Part shown: positions 14,226-28,043 of the stretch, in pieces
Layout: each line of letters begins with the position of its first letter
Numbering within the stretch: the first letter of the stretch is position 1
Assembly: GCA_023630585.1 (NCBI GenBank)
Contig: CM042544.1
Span: 18,513,256-18,577,255 of the forward strand
Direction: 5' to 3'
From: Cranoglanis bouderius
Lineage: Eukaryota > Chordata > Actinopteri > Siluriformes > Cranoglanididae
DNA: 64,000 nucleotides
Notes under the pieces: model-generated
What the model saw: only the letters and a program-made list of their open reading frames with translations
Told to the model about the DNA's origin: nothing
Databases searched by the model: none
Translations under genes and position numbers: made by a program

Positions 14226-15960
14226 TGCATGCATGCATGCTTATGCTGGTTCGCTTATGCTTATGCTGTTTGCTTTTGCAGGCTTTAGCACAGAACTCTG
14301 ATCTGAGAGAGCGCCTCTGCAAGATACACGTAGAGTCGCATATCTCAGAGCCTGGCGTCCTTAAAAACTTCAGTACTGGCTCACTGCAGGTGGGTGTGAG
14401 GAATACACCACCACCAGCAGCACTGTTTTCTTATCTACTCACCTGCATCATCATCCCCACGTTCCAGGAAGAGTCACTGGCAAGGGTTAATCCGTTTCAT
14501 AGATGAAACACAAGGCAGAGCTGACTCAGTCCTTCTGCTGCTCCCAGCTATTGTTAGCAGTGGCCAAACGTGTGCTTAGAAACTCTGACCATATCTGTGA
14601 TTCATCAGGAAAGAATTATTCAGACCTGTGTAGAAGTGAAGTAACTTACTGGTACTGTTTCTTGAAAAGAGAAGTCTTATTTTAACTCAATGGGGGGAAA
14701 TCTGTATTCACGGATTTAAAAGAAATAAAGTTTCTGGAATAATACTCAGTGTAGGAATATGATATTTATAGATTAAAGCTGGCTTTGACATGATGTGATT
14801 TTCAGCCTGATTTTGCTGTCACAGATAAAAAAAAATTATTTGGTCGTGAGCTCCCTTGTGTTTGAAATAGTGCCATTGTGAACATAGACATCTGACCACA
14901 AATTTCTATTAAAATCTCAGTGTGAGTGCTACTACAGTACAATGCTCTTCCAAAAGCCGTTAATAGGGCGTGAAACTCACAGGACAGCTACAAATACGGT
15001 AGTGGAAATGGCGAAATGAAAACTAAACATGATATTGGACCAATAAAATATCATTATTACCTCAAGCTCACTTTGAAGAATGTCTCTGTTTATACAATAC
15101 AACCCTATTTTTTGCATGAGCCCCAATCACAGTGATTGATGCTGTAAGCAGAACAATTCTAAGTCTGTCACAAGCCTATCCTTAGAAGATCTTCATTGTA
15201 TAATCTGACATGGAGCGCACACATTATCACACCGTCTGTTATAGAATGTGGTTATATTTGATAGGGATCGTCTCGTACAGTGAGCACCATGTAAAACCGG
15301 CTTAAGGAGAGATTCAGAATGTTTTTTTCACAATATTTACAGTAGGGCTAGTGCTTCTAAAGTACGTGACACAGAAATGACTTTCTATAGATACAGCACA
15401 TATACAGTGCTGTGCAAAAGTTTTATGAACCCTATTTCTTTTTAGTACAAACTTTGTTAAAGATTTTTTTTATTTTATTTTATGACTTCTACATTATCAA
15501 GTCAGTACAAAAAACATTTTAGATTCCCAAACATTAGTTTTCTAGCACAAAATGTACAGAAAAGTTACAGAAAAATGTTTGTATGTCATTAAAGAAAGCA
15601 GCATATTACGTAAGAGACACTTTTCAGACAAAAAACACAATGAAGGCTGCTGGGTTTTGCTGCAAAAATAAGAAGCAAATGCGAAAGTCAAAGTCTCCAG
15701 AAGAACTGTGTCTGGTTCTGCAAGATGCTCAATAAAACTTAGCAGCTCATTTCCGTATAAAACTGCACAAATTGTACCGGAGACTACTATTTTTATTAAT
15801 TTTTTTTTTTTTTCTCACACCAAATATTGACTTTGTTTCATTTACTACTGTTTACTGCTCTTTACGGTATTTTTTTTTAAATGTAGAAACATTTCATTTC
15901 ATTATTTTGAAGGCATCATTATTCATTATTTTGCTCTACAGCATTTCTTTGCATGTACAC

Positions 15961-16025
<65 letters not shown>

Positions 16026-17308
16026 ATATTCAAATGAGCAGAGAACAGTAAAATTCTCAAGTGAGTCAGTGAGCTACATATGTTCTGTTCCTTATCACAG
16101 TACATGATGGAAATAATACAATAACCTTTGGAGAATATTTCGCCATTGTCCAAGCAGTGTACTGTATTACTCACTTGCCTTGCAGAAACCTATGGCAGGT
16201 AATCTTTCTGTCATGTCTTACTTTATTTCATGCATAAGATTTGATATTTATTAATTGAATCATTTTAAAGTTGGTATTAGTTAAAGAAGTTCCTTGCCAA
16301 CACATTGCCAACACCCAAACAGTCAAACTCCCACACATGCAAAACACATCACCATGCTTGGTATTTCCTGTGGTTTACTCTGTCAACAGTGTGCTTTCTG
16401 AATCAACACCTTCCTTCTTCACTTATTAACATGGCTTGCGGTACAAGCTTAGAGCTTTCTTTCCTGTTTAGAATCAGATATGCTTGCATCTTTGCTAATT
16501 GGGATTGGCCATGTTTATTCTGTAATAAATAAATAAATAAATGGGAGTAAGTGGTATTTGGTGAATAATTTTGCTTAGATCCATGGTACACATCTTTTCA
16601 ATGTCTTTAGGATTCCTGTTTGACTCCTATGTACCTGGTGGAATGATTAAAAATAGACATTGTGTAAGAGCCATATATGCCTGCATTTCTACAAAGCTTT
16701 TGACTTGCCCTTACAGAAGCAGGAATCCTCAGACTGCTCCCGCCACCTCGTCCACCAGGCGTCCAACGAGAGCCGAGCTTCCATTACAGAGTCCCTGTCC
16801 GAGTTCTTTGACGCTCAAGAAGTCTTGCTTTCAGCGAGCTCTTCTGAGAACGAGGTAAGGAAATTCTTGGCCACTCTGCGAATGTTATGCCATTTTATTT
16901 TAAACTTACAGCACATGTTTTATCATTGTGTAGAACTATTTCTGCACTTCACCATGAGCATGATGTTTTTCCAGGAATATTACTATGCCGAGAGATACAG
17001 TATTCCCACCATCACTTTCCCCTCCTTGCTGAGGATGTGTGACTCATATCCTGGGACTAGGATAGTTTCTAGTTCTCTATTGACTGGTGTTTGATGCTTC
17101 AGCCAACAGTATGTTGGATGATACACTATAAACCAACCTTAGACATTCGGTTCTCTCTCGCTTTCCTCGCACACGTTTTCTTCTTTGCCTCGGGCAGGCC
17201 TGTCCATGCAGCTTCAATAGCAGAAGTAATGTGAAAATGGAGCTAATTGCTTGCTTCTAAAAATACCCTCCAAAGAGCCAAGTGAAAATTTCTTCCCATC
17301 CCCTGAGA

Positions 17309-17379
<71 letters not shown>

Positions 17380-17579
17380 TGTCCTCCACTCCTACTTTCA
17401 AATTCAATCATACAAACATGCTGCGCACACTTGAGTGAGACTTCCACTGTTATTAATGGTGGGTGGTAAAAGAGGAGCAGAGTGATTAGTGCTCCCTAGG
17501 CATGTGAGTAACCTGCTGTGAGCAGGAGGTGCTAATCTGACAAGACAGCGGAACTGCCATAATAAGGATATCTCTCTCT

Positions 17580-17634
<55 letters not shown>

Positions 17635-20600
17635 TCTCTTGTTAGCCTTCAGACGATGACTCGTACATCAGCGATATCAGCGATAATATCTCCATGGACA
17701 ACTTCAGCAACGAGGTCCAGAATGAGAGACCTGACTCAGGTGACTCAGGCATTTCACTTCATTTGCTCCTGTTCTTCAAAATTGTTGCGAATAAAGACCT
17801 AACCAGTTAAGAAGTACAAGCACCAAACATTTGAGATTTATTGTAGCGTGTACTTCTTTCACATCTCCGAGACAATTTCCGGAACATTCTGATACCCCAG
17901 GAAAAGTCTTCCTCATCCAATGAATCTGCTCTGCTTTTAGATTGTATTGAGAACGGTGTTCCCCAGGGAAATCGACGTTCTATGCTCCCATCTCCGAGCC
18001 CCAACACCAGCAACATCAGTCTATGGAACATCCTGAGGAATAACATCGGTAAGGACCTGTCCAAGGTGGCCATGCCGGTGCAGCTGAACGAGCCGCTCAA
18101 CACCCTGCAGAGGCTGTGTGAGGAGCTGGAGTACAGCGAGCTGCTCGACCGAGCCGCACACACACAGGACCCGTTCGAACGCATGGTAATCATGAGGACA
18201 TACACACGCATACATATACACATGTATGGTAAATATACGGTTGCATGGTTAATAAATAATGGAGCAATAGTGTAATAACGTCATAAGCATCTAGAACTAG
18301 ATTTTTTTAAACAATATTTTATTAATTTTACTATGAGCGACAAGTGTCAATGGGACAGAAGAGATGGTGACTTGTACATCGTTAAAACTGGTTTGCTCCT
18401 AGAAAATCACATTCAAATTTCAACCGAAATCGTAAAACTGTAAAACATGTAAGGAATAAAACAGGGTGTGGGGTTGCTAGTGTGGGAAAATAATCAACAA
18501 CAGGGTGGTATGATACGCTCTGACAGTCGATTATTTTCCACAATAGCACATCTCACTGTGTTTCCTTCTTCCACAACAGCAATTTGCCAACGATTACACA
18601 TTCGTATTTATTAAAGAATGACACATCATACTTTTATCAGTTTATATTAACATTAATTTTGTGGAACTTCCTTGAAACAAGTTAGTTCCTTTTTCACTTA
18701 TGCTATAGCAGCTATAAACTGTCACCCCCTCAACAGCCTCTCTTTTCTCTCTCTCTTAAGATTAATGAGACAAATGTAGTTATTGATAAGCTGCACAGCT
18801 CAAAACCCTCTGTCCTGTGGTGAAAAACCTTTAATTTATGTGGCGCTTCCACCATACAAATCCTTGTGAATTAGTTGTTACTATATATGCTTAACTTACA
18901 TTGCAGCAGTGAGAGTATTATAGTCTGGTATTTTTATTTTCTGTATTTTTATGCATTTGAGCCTGCTCCTCATATGATTCCTTTCTTCCACATTGCCCAG
19001 GGCCAAATGCCAACCAAGTAAAATATTTTCCAAGAAGTACTGAATTTGATCGTCATCTTATTACAGATAGTGTATCGCTTCTCCTGTCACACAAATACTT
19101 TCAGTCATCTAAATTGTCTTTCTTCTTTTGAGTCAGATGTTTGATTACAGTTAGCTGATCACATTTACCATTACTGGAGCCATGCCTTTTAAAGGCCAGT
19201 CTGATCTAAGCTCATCTGACATCCGATGGCCATTGCCCATGACCGTGTCACTACTATAATGGAGTGATGTTTTCTGCGGGTAAAGTGAGCTTTGGCCAGC
19301 TCCACTTTAGCAGATCTACGGGACATTCAGACAGATAATGGAACTGGGGCTTGCTGTGCTTCCAGTAATATTTATTGTAAGGGTTTCAGTGTCTGGCTTC
19401 TTAACTGTGAAACTATCAGACAATACAAGGCTCATGTATTGCACTGTGTGCATGGATTCACTTAAATGCAAAGCTTTATCCCATTGATGAATAGACGTTT
19501 TTAAAGAAATTGTCTTCTCTGAAAAAATGTGTCAGTTAGAGCAAGAGTAATTGAGAAAAGTGAAGTGTTCAGGACAGTGTATTGGAGAGTTAATTGCCCA
19601 AGTCAGGTTAGTGGCTTGCATTAAGAGGAGCACAAAGCTCTCCGGTCGCTGCTCTATGTTCACTGAGTGGACCTGAGTGACCTAGCTCTCTCCCACTGTA
19701 CCAGTGCTCCATTAGAGGAGCTTTCAAACTGGCCGCAGTCAGACACTGTGTGTGTGTGTGTAAGAGTACATCCAGTATTCATTACAGAGTAGAGGGAGCG
19801 GCAGTGGTGGACTATAATGGCTTAATGGAGATCTGAATTGTCTCTCAGCTTTTAAAGTGTTGATGGTTTTATAATGACCTTTACAGCCAGAGCGATTATG
19901 CTTCTCTTCCTCAAATGTCCACACTTCAGGAAGTTTGAGAGTGCAGTCATGACCCGGTGCCAAGTCCAGTTTACTGTTTATGTCATTATCGAAACCTCAT
20001 CAATCTTACCTCTCAAGATGAACTTTTTCTGTCTCCGCCACTAAGTGGTGAAGGAATTATGTTTTCAGAATGTCCATCTGTCCGTTTGAAATTCCTGTTA
20101 CCACGATATCTCCAGAGCAAGTGGTTGAATGTTTGTAGGATTTATATGGAATTATCATTGTAATTAGCAGATGAAATTATACGATTTGGGAATCGATCTA
20201 AACAGGGTCGAGGTCACAGCAAGGTCAGCGGTCTGAAATGGATTTTCTTCACTTACTTTCTGTTTGAAGTACATTTTAAGGGTATTTCTGGCATACACAT
20301 TAGTAACAAGACTAGACGTGGTGGTGGTGGCATCCCCGTCTAGGCACATTGGCTTCACGTTCTACTTGTTCCAACTGCTTTTGTTTCAACTGGAGCAATG
20401 GTGCTCTCTGGTACTTGATGTATTTGCAACTGTTTTGGCTGAACCTGGATGGATACAGATCAGTGTCTAAAGCAGTGTTGTGTGAATGTGTAGGTGTACA
20501 TTGCAACGTTCGCTGTATCAGGCTATGCTTCCAGTTACTACAGAGCAGGAGGGAAACCTTTCAACCCAGTGCTGGGGGAGACATACGAGTGCGACCGGCC

Positions 20601-23600
20601 AGATAAAGGATTGCGCTTTATAGCGGAGCAGGTATGAGTACATGCAGTACATGCTGGTTATATACTGGGTTTGTTTGTGTACATATTTACTTATGTCACT
20701 CTGAGGTCTGTCACCTATTTGTGTTTTTCTCTCTTTAGGTCAGCCATCACCCCCCCATATCTGCATGCCATGCTGAGTCGAAAAACTTCATCTTCTGGCA
20801 AGGTAAAATATCAGGCACAGGTAGATATGTTTATAATACAGATGAGCACTGATGCTCTGTGGGCAGTCTGCTCCCAAAGTGACCCTGGTGTTTGTGTGAC
20901 GCATTCAGATGTGAGGTGGAAGAACAAGTTCTGGGGGAAGTCCATGGAGATTGTTCCTGTTGGCACCACTCATGTAGTACTCCCTAGGTAAGTGCTCTAA
21001 TACTCTATTTTTCTGTCACTCCCACACGCATTAAGACCGATTTTGACATCTTTCCATGGAGTTTTCTATTTGAGTACCACTCTACACAGTTCTCTATGTG
21101 CACATGAACACATGCAGGTTTATCACCTGTTAGGACTGTCAGAGATGTTTACCATATGTGCGCCAGTTTGGGAAAGCCCATCGGATGTCACTGTGGCTGA
21201 ATTCTGTTCAAGAGTCGAAAAAGGCTAGTTTTATAGATTTAGTAGGTGACAAAATATTTTGATGCCTCCACTTCTAGAAACCATAAATATATCTCACTAA
21301 AACGACATGGAAATAATATCATTTAGTATTTAATCTTGCCTAGGCTATCTTCCTGCAAAGATCATATCAGGTAAGGATCTAGTTCAGCAAATGTGGTGGT
21401 AAAAACAGGCAGTCAGGCTCAGAGATGCTGAGTACAGAGCCATGTGCTGGAGGTTTATTTTACACAAAAAGTCAAGGTCAAAACAATGCAGGTCAATAAC
21501 AAATGTAGACAAAATGCAAACAAATCCAAATCCACTAGCAAAGGCAGGGTCAGTGGGCAGAACAAGGTCAAAATACCAGTGAGCAAAATCAGCAAACAGA
21601 GATTGGAGTCGAGGTGAGGAAAAACAAGGTCATACACAAGCTCACTATCCGAAAAAATATCTCAGGTTTCACACTATCCTGGCATCCTAATAGGCATACT
21701 TATACTATGCACTAAAAATATGTACTCTTTTTGTGAAGAAAAAGTACATATTTTGAGTGTGTAACAAAAGAGTATGCAAGGACTGGGACATACTGACACG
21801 ACATGTAACGGAAGAGAACGTTGCCTAGTTACAAACACTGTCACCGTAGCTTTTCATTCATTATTCCTTATATAATTTATACTATATAGTTTTATTTATC
21901 ATTCCCTTGATTTATTTTTCCACATTTTATTTACACCTCTCTAAAATGCGTCCTTGAATTCGGTGAAGCGAGCTGTCACAAAACTCCTCCTCCCTTGTGC
22001 AAGGAGTTGTGGGAAATATTAGCTGAAAAAGTGTCCACGGAGCCACACTTTGAAAATCTGCCGGAAATTGTAGACCATCCGGGTATCTTTGGTATACTCG
22101 TTTCAACATACTACGATTTGGGACACATTAATTTTCATCTCGGATACTATTTAGTACGGATAGTGTGCTAATTGAGATGCAGGACACGTGCCTTATATGT
22201 TTGATACCCAGGTAATAATCTGGGTAACCAAAGAAGTCATTCAAAATTCAGAGGAGGGTGCCTTCCGGTGGTCTGGAGGGGGATTGCCTGGGCTAAATGT
22301 TGCACTTTTGCTTAGTGTGATTTCTTCACACTGTGAATGTCATGGTTTGATCATATTGTTGGATAATTGCATGCCATAATGTAATGGACATAAGCCTAAT
22401 CAATTCAGTGGCCTGTGCCACAGTCAGACTCCAGACTTTAAAATGCTGAAACTTTACTTCTGATTGAGATACATGCAAAACAGCGACATATTTACATGCA
22501 GGAAAACATCGTTTTCAGAACTGTATATATAGTAAATAACATCCGAATTTCATTATGTGAAGCGTTTTCCCAGGACACCACATAAATTCTGTATGAATTT
22601 TTATAATAGGCCTATACAGTATACGTATTCAGAGGCAGAATATCCACATTTGAATGTTTACCATCCTATTTTCTACTCTAACTCAAGTAAAGTAAGTCTA
22701 TGGAAGGGAAGACTAATCCACAAACAGATGGTGTGGCTCCAGCTTTTCAATCCAACCATTGCAACGACACCTGACTTCATCACTTTAATGAGCTGGTCTG
22801 GTTCTTCAAACAACTTTTAATTGTGGCTCCTGCTTGGTTATAATTAAAACCTACAGTCACACCAGCCCTTTGTGGACAAGACAAGGAACTCCTAGTTTAT
22901 GGGAGCTTTTGTTTGCTGCACATTTTCTGGCTGAATGCAATTTGTGTTGCTTGATTAGGGAAAGAGCAGCAAATAAATGCATGTTATTTTAAATGTATTT
23001 ATACAGAGATTTTTTTTTTTAATTAAATAAATATAATAATATTTATATTGTTTATATGCTGATTCCTAAATGATGTTCTATTGAGTACAGAGTGCAGTAG
23101 TAGGTTCTGGAACACCATTATGTAGTGAGCGCATATAGGGAATAGGAAGCCATTTGGGATTTGGCCTATTTTGAAAGGTGCTTTATTTATTTATTTATTT
23201 ATTTAATTTATTTATTTATTTATTTTTTTTAAAAAAAAATTTTTTAAATAACTAAATAAATAAATAGAATAAATAGTCCTGCATGACGATAGGAGATTGT
23301 ATGTGGATCCTGGGTAGCCTGTGAATTGTAATTTTGTTAGATGTCAGTAAATATAAACCTTAAGTTTCATGGAACGGTTTTTACTTCTTTGCTTCCATGG
23401 TTTATGTGTTATGAACACATAATGTAGTGTTATTGCTTGTAACATCTTATTGTTAAGTTTTATATAAATGTTGGGCTAGTTAATATTGTACCTCTTTTAG
23501 GTAATCAGCATTTGAGTGTAATTTTAAATTCCTGCTTTCTTTCACAGCTTGGGAGACCACTATGAGTGGAACAAAGTGACATCGTGTATTCACAACATTC

Positions 23601-26600
23601 TGAGTGGTCAGCGCTGGATCGAGCACTATGGGGAAATCTCCATTAAGAACTCCAGCAGCGATATCTGTCAGTGTAAAGTCACCTTCATCAGGGTGAGCTA
23701 CATTTCCCAACATGCTGACAAACATCCACTGAAATGAACTCCTTGTGCTGCGTAACCTCTATCTCACTCACTGTGAGACATGTGAGACATGTGAGACATA
23801 CAACATTGTATTATGTTGAAGGATTATATAATAAAATTAGCTAAACTGTATGTGTGTGTGTATGTTTGTATGTATGTATGTATGTATGTATGTATGTATG
23901 TATGTATAGTGCTAAACCCCCTGTACACTCTGATTTATAGCAGCTGCTTCTGATTATCAGGAGTCTATGTATGTATGTAGTAGTTCTAGTAAAAGGTTGT
24001 TCATGTAGAGAAGAAGAAATATCTGTGTGAAGCAAATGAACCTAAACCATTTCGTCACTCTTGCTACTACAGAAAATGGAGAAGCATAGGCATGCTGTGA
24101 ATCAATTCTCAGATTCTGAGAGAGCGAGAGAGACACTAATTGAACCCATCACACAGAGGGTCCACCCAGAGACAGACACTTCCTTTAGCACAGTGATGGG
24201 AGTGCTATGGTAGTGGTTGTTGGAGAATAGATATTGGCGGTGGCACGGTTCCAAAGACATGCCACAGCGTCTAGAGTTACAGGTCACTCTGATGAAGAAA
24301 GTAAGGGGAGAGGGAAAGAATGAGACAAATACAGGGTGAAAGAGATAGAAAGGGAGAAGAGAGGAAAGAAAGAAGTGATTCATTCTCATTATTACGCCAC
24401 TGACTTAATGATGTCTCAGCAGTGCCATCTGCTGAAGAGCAAGGACGCACACTGCATGTAATCTGCCTATAGGCTCAAGCAGGAAAGCTGCCTTACTATC
24501 AGTTGTATAAAATCAAGGCCGTTTTTCTTTTGGATTGATGTCCTGTGTTTCAGAATGAACACTTTAAATTAGGCACATGCAGACAACGTGTTGATCTTGG
24601 ACTGGTTGGACTGAGACGATGATCACAATGCTGATTTTTAGTTGTGTGCATTGCAGGCAAAGTACTGGAACTCCAGTATGAACGAGATAGAGGGAACTGT
24701 CATGGACCATAAAGGCAAGGTGATACACAAGCTGTTTGGGAAGTGGCATGAGGGTATATACTGTGGAAGCCCACCATCTGCTACATGCATCTGGAGAACC
24801 AGTAAGATTCACATACATATAGTTCAGTGCACATTTATTCACCTCCGCCAGCAATGCTGTAACCGAGTTGTAGTCAACTAGATGGTGTATTGCAGATGAA
24901 ACAGAAACCGTTTAATGTAATGCAGTGCCACGTGCATTAAAATCAAGCATTCTGATTTATAAATAACTGCTAGAGAAGAGAGGTCTGTGTGACTGAAGCA
25001 CACTGACCAGTAACATGATTTACAGCATATATACAAACAATATACCTTTTGTTTTTCACAGTTACTAAGTCACATCACTTTTTTTTTTTCTTGATGATTT
25101 CTTTCACTGATATAATAAATTGTGTATTTTATGGTAAGTCTAAAAAGCTTTATATTGTTCATGTAGATCCAATGCCTGCTGACTACGAGCAGTACTACGG
25201 CTTCACTAAGTTTGCTCTTGAGCTGAATGAACTGGATCCACAGACCAAACCTTTACTGCCGCCCACAGACACGAGATTACGTCTCGATCAGAGGTAAACC
25301 CATGTAACGTTTTGCATTTCTGCACATAACAGGAGTCTAGATAAGTGTTATTAATAAACACACATATTTGATACAGGGGTGGTACTGTTTATTTTTGTAA
25401 TAAAGTTCAGCAATATTTTACTTTGAGTGTTATGTTTTCATTCAGTATCAATTTTAAATTCCGATTATTCGGTTGAATAATCTGTTATCGGCAGGTACTG
25501 CCCAACTTAGTTATCAATATCTGTAAAATCCACTATCGGTCGACCTCTACTACAGTGGGGGGGAAAAAAGTATTTGATCCCCTGTTGATTTTGTATGTTT
25601 GCCCACTGACAAAGAAATGATCAGTCTATGATTTTAATGGTAGGTGTATATTAACAGTGAGATACAGAATAACAACAAACAACAAACAACAAAAAAATCC
25701 AGAAAAACGCATTTCAAAAAAGTTATAAATTGATTTGCATTTTAATGAGTGAAATAAGTATTTGACCCCTTCGACTTAGTACTTGGTGGCAAAACCCTTG
25801 TTGACAATAACAGAGGTCAGATGTTTCTTGTAGTTGGCCACCAGGTTTGCACACATCTCAGGAGGGATTTTGTCACACTCCTCTTTGCAGATCCTCTCCA
25901 AGTCATTAAGGTCTCGACGTTTGGCAACTCAAACCGTCAGCTCCCTCCACAGATTTTCTATGGGATTACGGTCTGGAGACTGGCTAGACCACTCCAGGAC
26001 CTTAATGTGCTTCTTCTTGAGCCACTTCTTTGTTGCCTTGGCTGTGTGTTTTGGGTCATTGTCATGCTGGAATACCCATCCACGACCCATTTTCAATGCC
26101 CTGGCTGAGGGAAGGAGGTTCTCACCCAAGATTTGACGGTACGTGGCCCCGTCCATCGTCCCTTTGATGCGGTGCAGTTGTCCTGTCCCCTTAGCAGAAA
26201 AACACCCCCAAAGCATAATGTTTCCACCTCCATGTTTGACGGTGGGGATGGTGTTCTTGGGGTCATAGGCAGCATTCCTCCTCCTCCAAACATGACGAGT
26301 TTAGTTGATGCCAAAGAGCTCGATTTTGGTCTCATCTGACCACAACACTTTCACCCAGTTCTCCTCTGAATCATTCAGGCAAACTTCAGACGGGTCTGTA
26401 CATGTGCTTTCTTGAGCAGAAGGACCTTGCGGGTGCTGCAGGATTTCAGTCCTTCACGGCGTAGTGTGTTACCAATTGTTTTCTTGGTGACTATGCATAA
26501 TCCCAGCTGCCTTGAGATCATTAACAAGATCCTCCCATGTAGTTCTGGGCTGATTCCTCACCGTTTTCATGATAATTGAAACTCCACGAGGTGAGATCTT

Positions 26601-27999
26601 GCATGGAGCCCCAGACCGAGGGAGACTGACAGTTATTTTGTGTTTCTTCCATTTGCGAATAATCGCACCAACTGTTGTCACCTTCTCACCAAGCTGCTTA
26701 GCGATGGTCTTGTAGCAATTTCCAGCCTTGTGTAGGTCTACAATCTTGTACCTGACATCCTTGGACAGCTCTTTGGTCTTGGCCATGGTGGAGAGTTTAG
26801 AATCTGATTGATTGATTGCTTCTGTGGACAGGTGTCTTTTATACAAGTAACAAGCTGAGATTAGGAGCACTCCCTTTAAGAGAGTGCTCCTAATCTCAGC
26901 CCATTACCTGTGTAAAAGACACCTGGGAGCCAGAAATCTTGCTGATTGATAGGGTATCAAATACTTATTTCCCTCATTAAAATGCAACTCAATTTATAAC
27001 TTTTGAAATGCGTTTTTCTGGATTTTTTTGTTGTTATTCTGTCTCTCATTGTTAAAATACACCTACCATTAAAATTATAGACTGACCATTTCTTTGTTAG
27101 TGGGCAAACGTACAAAATCAGCAGGGGATCAAATACTTTTTTCCCTCACTGTATGTATTTAGCTTTTAGTGCTATACTGAGCTAGGGTCTGATTATAATA
27201 CAATAACAGGGCACCTTTTAGTGAATGTCAGAGTAGTTTGTTTCGACCCCACATGCTTCATTTTGCATTTTTACTCCTCAGGCAGCTAATAACAGCAAGT
27301 TCACAAAGTGAGATAGCACTAATTCTAAAATCAAAACAGAAATCAAAGACATGTTCACGTTCTGCAATAGGCTCTTTGTCACTGTAGTAACTGTCTGTTT
27401 TGCTAAACATTTTTCCAGCAAGCTGTACTTATTTTATTTGTAGAATGTCATTTGATGAATGTTCCTGTAATCGATTCAGAATACAGAATATATGCATATG
27501 TCACTTAAAATATTGAAACGTTAGTGATACTGATTCAACACATGATAATTAAGCTTCAGTGACCGCCAAAGCACAGTAACCCACCAGTCCCACCACCCCC
27601 CAACTGAGCTGGAGACTGGGAGAAATTCCTTACAGAATATATTTTTATACATTTTGATAAAATGGAAAATACTATGCAACATATTTACTAATATATATAT
27701 GCATTTTCCACAATGTATTTACAATAAGGTATATTGTTAAATATATTGTTATATATGTATTATTGTAGTACAAAGGCCAGATAGACACAAAGACATACAA
27801 TGTACACAGCAGGGTGATTCAATACTTCACTTCACAGTTCAGACAGTGTCTATGTTTGCAGTTGTACTTCTTTTCTGACATCAAGTTGTAGCTTCAGAAA
27901 TACCTCTGGCCTGCCAAAAGATGACGCTGCATCAAGCCTTATTGTATGCAAAGGTAAAGGGACAATGCCAAGTTTCTAACAAATATAAATATACCATCG

Positions 28000-28043
<44 letters not shown>

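Noticed and set aside
14012..14322. Frames of alternating Thr-His or Val-Cys, and Ile-Tyr frames at 15772-16174 and 44693-44926
   Set aside because: Translations of TG/CA and TA microsatellites.
20312..20606. Overlapping frames around the osbpl3 exon at 20494
   Set aside because: They are shadows in other frames; the true frame is fixed by the ORD motif and splice phases.
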